A stretch of DNA of 54,668 bases from positions 1-54,668 of the forward strand of contig NZ_FMDO01000021.1 of the NCBI RefSeq assembly GCF_900095305.1, written 5' to 3'. Under the pieces are notes generated by a model that worked only from the letters and a program-made list of their open reading frames with translations, ran no database searches and had not been told where the DNA came from. Source of the stretch: Proteiniborus sp. DW1 (GTDB taxonomy: Bacteria; Bacillota; Clostridia; Tissierellales; Proteiniboraceae). Shown here in pieces: positions 50,894 to 54,668 of this stretch (position 1 is its first letter; each line of letters begins with the position of its first letter). The translations under genes were made by a program, and so were the position numbers.

Positions 50894-51802
50894 GTGCTTA
50901 AATACTTAACAGATTTGATCGAAATAGCAAAAGAGCAAACAAAGAAGAGACTAGCAGTAGCTGCTTGTCAAGATGAAGAAGTATTAAGAGCTGTTCACGA
51001 AGCTGCTATAAGTGGAATTGTGGAACCAATATTAATTGGAGATATGGATAAAACCCAGATGATTGCAAGGGAACTAGGAATATCTATAGAAGCATATGAG
51101 AAAATTGATGTAAAAGAGCTAGATAAAGCCGCTGAAATAGCAGTGAGACATGTAAGCAGTGATAAGGCAGATTTTATAATGAAGGGATTAATAGATACCT
51201 CCATATTATTAAAAGAAGTCTTAAATAAGGAATATGGATTAAGGACAGATAGCTTACTTAGTCATGTAATGATATACGAGGTACCTTCATATCACAAATT
51301 TGTATTTTTAACAGATGGGGGAATGAACCTAGAGCCGAACCTAGATGACAAGGTTAAAATAGTAAAGAATGCTACAAAGGTTTGTAAGGCTCTTGGATAT
51401 GACAGGATAAAGGTAGCTGCTATTGCTGCAAAGGAAAAAGTAAATCCTAAGATGATTGCTACTGTCCATGCTGACGAACTTAAGAAAATGTGCAACGACG
51501 GATTATTTGAAAACGGAGTTATCATTGATGGACCCTTAGCTCTTGACTTAGCAGTATCAAAAGAAGCAGCTAAAATTAAGGGGTATAATAGCGAAGTAGC
51601 AGGAGATGCAGATATTCTTTTAGTGCCTAATATCGAAACAGGAAATGGAATCGGAAAGAGCTTAACTTATTTTGCAAATAGTCAATCAGCAGGTATCATA
51701 ATGGGGGCAAAGGTTCCAATAGTATTAGTATCAAGAGCTGATTCACATGAAGCTAAGCTTTATTCGATTGCCCTTGGCAGTATGATTTCTGAGCTAAATT
51801 AA
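50894..51802 (+). CDS. ptb: Phosphate butyryltransferase-type enzyme
   Basis: 302 residues. It converts an acyl-CoA (butyryl-, branched or aryl-acetyl-CoA) and phosphate to acyl-phosphate and CoA, the step before an acyl kinase makes ATP. Family marks are RLAVAACQDEEVLRAVHEA, ADFIMKGLIDTSILLKEVLN, FVFLTDGGMN, 'VIIDGPLALDLAVSKEAA' and GNGIGKSLTYFA. The start is GTG at 50894 after AAGGGGGGGAT. The usual kinase (buk) is not next to it; iorA and iorB follow instead, which suggests that the acyl group comes from 2-oxo-acid oxidation. Confidence 0.88.
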   Translation: MLKYLTDLIEIAKEQTKKRLAVAACQDEEVLRAVHEAAISGIVEPILIGDMDKTQMIARELGISIEAYEKIDVKELDKAAEIAVRHVSSDKADFIMKGLIDTSILLKEVLNKEYGLRTDSLLSHVMIYEVPSYHKFVFLTDGGMNLEPNLDDKVKIVKNATKVCKALGYDRIKVAAIAAKEKVNPKMIATVHADELKKMCNDGLFENGVIIDGPLALDLAVSKEAAKIKGYNSEVAGDADILLVPNIETGNGIGKSLTYFANSQSAGIIMGAKVPIVLVSRADSHEAKLYSIALGSMISELN

Positions 51803-51890
51803 ACTTGTCTCTGAAGCTAATGTTCATTAAGATTAGTGGCATAAGCAGTATTGAGTTTTATCAAAGTTATATTAAAGGGGGTAAAAAAGT

Positions 51891-53666
51891 ATGAAAAGAC
51901 TAATGACTGGAAATGAAGCAGTAGCTCAAGGAGCTTATGAAGCTGGGGTAGCTGTAGCTTCTGCGTACCCAGGAACTCCAAGTACTGAGATATTGGAAAA
52001 TATATCGATGTATAAAGAGATATATTCTGAATGGGCACCAAATGAAAAGGTTGCTTTAGAGGTAGCTATAGGAGCATCTATAGCTGGGGCAAGATCCTTA
52101 GCTGCAATGAAGCACGTAGGAGTTAACGTGGCAGCAGATCCATTATTCACTTTTGCTTATACGGGAGTAAATGGTGGCTGTATACTTGTATCTGCAGATG
52201 ATCCAGGTATGCATAGTTCACAAAATGAGCAGGACAATAGATATTATGCAAAATTTGCAAAGATTCCTATGTTAGAGCCAAGCGATAGTCAAGAAGCAAA
52301 GGATTTTGTTAAGATTGCATTTGAAATAAGTGAAGAGTATGATGCTCCAGTTTTACTAAGGCTTACAACAAGAGTGTGCCATGGAAAAGGATTAGTAGAA
52401 ATTGGAGAGAGAAAAGAAGTTGAAATTAAAGACTATAAAAAAGATATAGCTAAATATGTTGCAACACCTGCAAATGCAAGAAAACGTAGAGTTATATTAG
52501 AAGATAGATTAGCAAAACTAGAAGAATTGAGCAATAATTCTGAGTTAAACAAAATAGAATGGAATGATAAAAAGATAGGAGTTATTACTTCAGGTGTAGC
52601 ATATCAGTATGCAAAAGAAGTCTTTGGAGATAGAGCTTCATATTTAAAGCTAGGATTTACATTTCCAATACCAAAGGCAAAAATAAAAGAATTTGCTGAG
52701 CAAATAGAAAAACTATATGTAATAGAGGAACTAGAGCCATACCTAGAAGATGAAATCAGGAGTATGGGCATAAATGTAGTTGGTAAAGACGTTATTCCAG
52801 CTATAGGAGAGCTTAATCCAGATATATTAGCAGAAGTATTATTAGGAATAAAACCTGAAAAGGTAGAAGCTAATGCTGATAAGGTTGTTGGAAGACCACC
52901 GACTATGTGTGCAGGTTGTCCTCATAGAGGTTTATTCTATGTACTTAGCAAAAAGAAAAATGTAGCTATTACAGGAGACATAGGATGCTATACATTAGGG
53001 TCGGCGCCACCACTAGAAAGCATGGATACAACTATATGTATGGGGGCTAGTATAAGTGCTGGTCACGGATTTACTAAAGCTTTTGAAAAGGGTGGAAGGG
53101 ACACTAAAGTTTTTGGAGTTATAGGTGATTCTACATTTTTCCATTCTGGTATTACAGGCTTGATAAATGTAATATACAATAGTGGGAATTTAGCTACTAT
53201 TATACTTGATAATAGAATAACTGGGATGACAGGACACCAAGACAACCCAGGAACAGGTTACACTTTAGCAGGAGAAGCTACTCAGTTTATAGATATTGAA
53301 AAAATATGTGAGGCTATTGGTGTAAAAAATATAGCAGTAGTAAATCCACTAGATTTAAAAGAAACTGAAGAGGCAATAAATAAAGCTCTTAACACTAAAG
53401 AGCCTATGGTTATAATCACAAAGATGCCTTGTGTATTAAAGAAATCACCAACAGAGGAAGTAAAAGAATATAAACTAGATGAAAGAGTTAAATGTGTAGT
53501 AGATAGAGAAAAATGTAGGAAATGTAAGATGTGTCTAAGATGCGGATGCCCAGCAATATCATTTGATGTTAACTTAGGCTCCATAATTGATGAATCTATG
53601 TGTGTAGGCTGTGACGTATGTTTACAAATATGTCCATTTAATGCTATAGTAAAGGCGGGTGAATAA
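51891..53666 (+). CDS. iorA: Indolepyruvate ferredoxin oxidoreductase, alpha subunit
   Basis: 591 residues. It oxidatively decarboxylates aryl-pyruvates (from Trp, Phe, Tyr) to aryl-acetyl-CoA, reducing ferredoxin. The pyrimidine-binding domain starts MTGNEAVAQGAYEAGVAVAS. The TPP-binding domain has CAGCPHRG, GDIGCYTLGSAPPL and GDSTFFHSGITGLINVIYN with DNRITGMTG. The C-terminus carries two 4Fe-4S motifs, CRKCKMCLRCGCP and CVGCDVCLQICP; the first has an extra-Cys spacing typical of IorA. AAAGGGGG precedes the ATG. It lies 88 bases after ptb, and iorB is two bases downstream. Confidence 0.95.
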   Translation: MKRLMTGNEAVAQGAYEAGVAVASAYPGTPSTEILENISMYKEIYSEWAPNEKVALEVAIGASIAGARSLAAMKHVGVNVAADPLFTFAYTGVNGGCILVSADDPGMHSSQNEQDNRYYAKFAKIPMLEPSDSQEAKDFVKIAFEISEEYDAPVLLRLTTRVCHGKGLVEIGERKEVEIKDYKKDIAKYVATPANARKRRVILEDRLAKLEELSNNSELNKIEWNDKKIGVITSGVAYQYAKEVFGDRASYLKLGFTFPIPKAKIKEFAEQIEKLYVIEELEPYLEDEIRSMGINVVGKDVIPAIGELNPDILAEVLLGIKPEKVEANADKVVGRPPTMCAGCPHRGLFYVLSKKKNVAITGDIGCYTLGSAPPLESMDTTICMGASISAGHGFTKAFEKGGRDTKVFGVIGDSTFFHSGITGLINVIYNSGNLATIILDNRITGMTGHQDNPGTGYTLAGEATQFIDIEKICEAIGVKNIAVVNPLDLKETEEAINKALNTKEPMVIITKMPCVLKKSPTEEVKEYKLDERVKCVVDREKCRKCKMCLRCGCPAISFDVNLGSIIDESMCVGCDVCLQICPFNAIVKAGE

Positions 53667-53667
53667 A

Positions 53668-54246
53668 ATGTCTGATGTGAAAAATATTTTGTTTGTAGGG
53701 GTTGGCGGACAAGGAATAATACTTGCTAGTAAAATCTTATCTAAAGGTCTTATTGATGCTGGATATGATGTGAAGATGTCTGAAGTTCATGGAATGGCTC
53801 AACGTGGTGGTAGCGTAACCACACAAATAAGATATGGCAAAAAAGTTTATTCACCAATAATAGGTATTGGGCAGGCTGATATAATAGTGTCCTTTGAAAA
53901 AATGGAAGCTATGAGATGGATTGAACACTTAAAGCCACAGGGGAAGATGGTAGTGAATGACTATGCAATACCACCAGCACCAGTTTTATCTGGAAAAGTT
54001 AAATATCCAAAAGGAATAGTTGATGAGCTAAAAGATAAAGTTAATACTATAACTATAGACGCAGCAGAAGAAGCAAGACAACTAGGTAATATCAAAACAC
54101 AAAATATAATTATGCTAGGAGCACTAATCAAAGCAATGGGAATCGACGAAGTAGACTGGGAAAGTGTTATTAAAGAAGAGGTAAAGGAAAAGTTTGTAGA
54201 TATTAATTTGAAAGCATTTAATATAGGTAAAGATTTAGTAAAGTAG
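53668..54246 (+). CDS. iorB: Indolepyruvate ferredoxin oxidoreductase, beta subunit
   Basis: 192 residues of the 2-oxoacid oxidoreductase gamma-type domain: NILFVGVGGQGIILASKILS, 'EVHGMAQRGGSVTTQIRYG', 'ADIIVSFEKMEAMRWIEHL' and 'NIIMLGALIKAMGID'. It forms the active enzyme with IorA. ATG 53668 follows AAAGGCGGGTG and lies one base after the iorA stop, so translational coupling is likely; a GTG at 53659 is less good. A terminator follows. Confidence 0.95.
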   Translation: MSDVKNILFVGVGGQGIILASKILSKGLIDAGYDVKMSEVHGMAQRGGSVTTQIRYGKKVYSPIIGIGQADIIVSFEKMEAMRWIEHLKPQGKMVVNDYAIPPAPVLSGKVKYPKGIVDELKDKVNTITIDAAEEARQLGNIKTQNIIMLGALIKAMGIDEVDWESVIKEEVKEKFVDINLKAFNIGKDLVK

Positions 54247-54257
54247 ATAAATAACTG

Positions 54258-54285
54258 GAGCTAGGGGCGGACCTTAGCTCTTATT
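54258..54285 (+). terminator. Terminator of ptb-iorAB
   Basis: GAGCTAGG (54258-54265) pairs with CCTTAGCTC (54272-54280) with one bulge, followed by TTATTATATT. Confidence 0.65.
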
Positions 54286-54413
54286 ATATTGGCATTATTG
54301 CATATTCATATCTTTTTGTGGAATAATAAATATATATTAAAAAAGCACACTCAATGTTGATATAGCCTATAATGCATGCATTTAACATGAAGAGATAGTG
54401 GAATGAAATACCA

Positions 54414-54443
54414 TTGACTAAGGTTGCTATAGTATGTTATATT
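54414..54443 (+). promoter_or_regulatory. Sigma-A promoter 1 of the right-edge array
   Basis: TTGACT (54414-54419), 18-base spacer, TATATT (54438-54443) with extended -10 TGT. Confidence 0.65.
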
Positions 54444-54509
54444 AATCAAGTTGCTAATTTAATGCAAAATCATATTTACTTAAAGTCAACAAAAAATAAA
54501 AAAAAACTA

Positions 54510-54538
54510 TTGACATTTGTTTTTAAATTTGATATATT
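54510..54538 (+). promoter_or_regulatory. Sigma-A promoter 2 of the right-edge array
   Basis: TTGACA (54510-54515), 17-base spacer, TATATT (54533-54538). The initially transcribed region holds GTCGT/ACGAC. Confidence 0.8.
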
Positions 54539-54597
54539 GAATAAGTCGTCACTAAACGACAGAGTAAAACGAAGTGAAAAATAATTTAAAAAAAGTA

Positions 54598-54626
54598 TTG
54601 ACAAGACATAAAAAAAGTGTTAATAT
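54598..54626 (+). promoter_or_regulatory. Sigma-A promoter 3 of the right-edge array
   Basis: TTGACA (54598-54603), 17-base spacer, TAATAT (54621-54626), followed by AAGTCGGCTCGAC. Together with promoters 1 and 2 it looks like the stacked promoters of an rRNA operon that would begin beyond 54668. Confidence 0.8.
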
Positions 54627-54668
54627 TATAAAAGTCGGCTCGACAAACCGGCGGTAAAAATATTTGAA

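Overview
The window reads as a chromosomal segment of a low-GC, endospore-forming, anaerobic Firmicute (Clostridia in the broad sense, possibly near the Tissierellales; the genus cannot be read from this sequence). The signs are strong A+T richness, purine-rich Shine-Dalgarno sites with many TTG and GTG starts, intrinsic terminators after most transcription units, two T-box leaders, three small acid-soluble spore protein (SASP) type genes, sporulation or germination genes (PdaB-like, YtxC-like, GerMN) and oxygen-sensitive amino-acid fermentation enzymes (IorAB, Ptb). There is no prophage, insertion sequence, CRISPR array or integrase gene. Most genes are chromosomal housekeeping genes.

Layout. 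1-6 kb: a beta-propeller protein, a DUF4364 regulator, a SASP, two polysaccharide deacetylases, a short Na/Pi-type transporter and a flavin-binding-type protein. 6-11 kb: a divergent MurE-like ligase, a two-OB-fold SSB-like protein, a 43-residue membrane microprotein, and an orphan N6-adenine methyltransferase resembling CamA, the sporulation-linked enzyme of Clostridioides difficile. 11-15 kb: hpt, dapA-dapB, a CPBP protease and another SASP. 15-20 kb: a methyltransferase, cold-shock protein, hslO, tRNA-Phe/Gly/Cys, a DUF6873-like protein, ytxC and two tandem copies of an intergenic repeat. 20-31 kb: DUF445, a short FtsH, then infC-rpmI-rplT behind a structured attenuator leader, the KtrAB-type potassium system, a SpoU methylase, yqzL and a Phe T-box ahead of pheST. 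31-40 kb: NhaC-type antiporter, zapA, and the U32 peptidase-mutS2-DUF523-gerMN operon. 40-46 kb: Arg T-box and argS, then an operon of a DUF4097 membrane protein, an ECF sigma factor, its zinc anti-sigma and a B-box/TM2-like membrane protein. 46-51 kb: unknown genes, a B12-binding radical SAM enzyme, a membrane protein and a TPR protein. 51-54.2 kb: ptb-iorA-iorB. 54.4-54.7 kb: three stacked sigma-A promoters, probably the front of a stable-RNA operon beyond the edge.

The least explained signal is a dispersed intergenic repeat about 120 bp long. A palindromic module A (GACCTAACCCG ... TAGGTC) is followed by a module B (CAAATTTATGTGAGCG ... AAATTTGTG ... GAGACTGCG). Every complete or A-led insertion lies on the same strand and begins directly after the T-run of an intrinsic terminator, including the terminators of both T-boxes. 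Stem sequences differ between copies while pairing is largely kept. Further diverged B-only copies follow other terminators, and one lies inside the tRNA cluster. Together with the CamA-like methyltransferase and the MurE-like ligase lacking its usual C-terminal motif, this is what most deserves follow-up.
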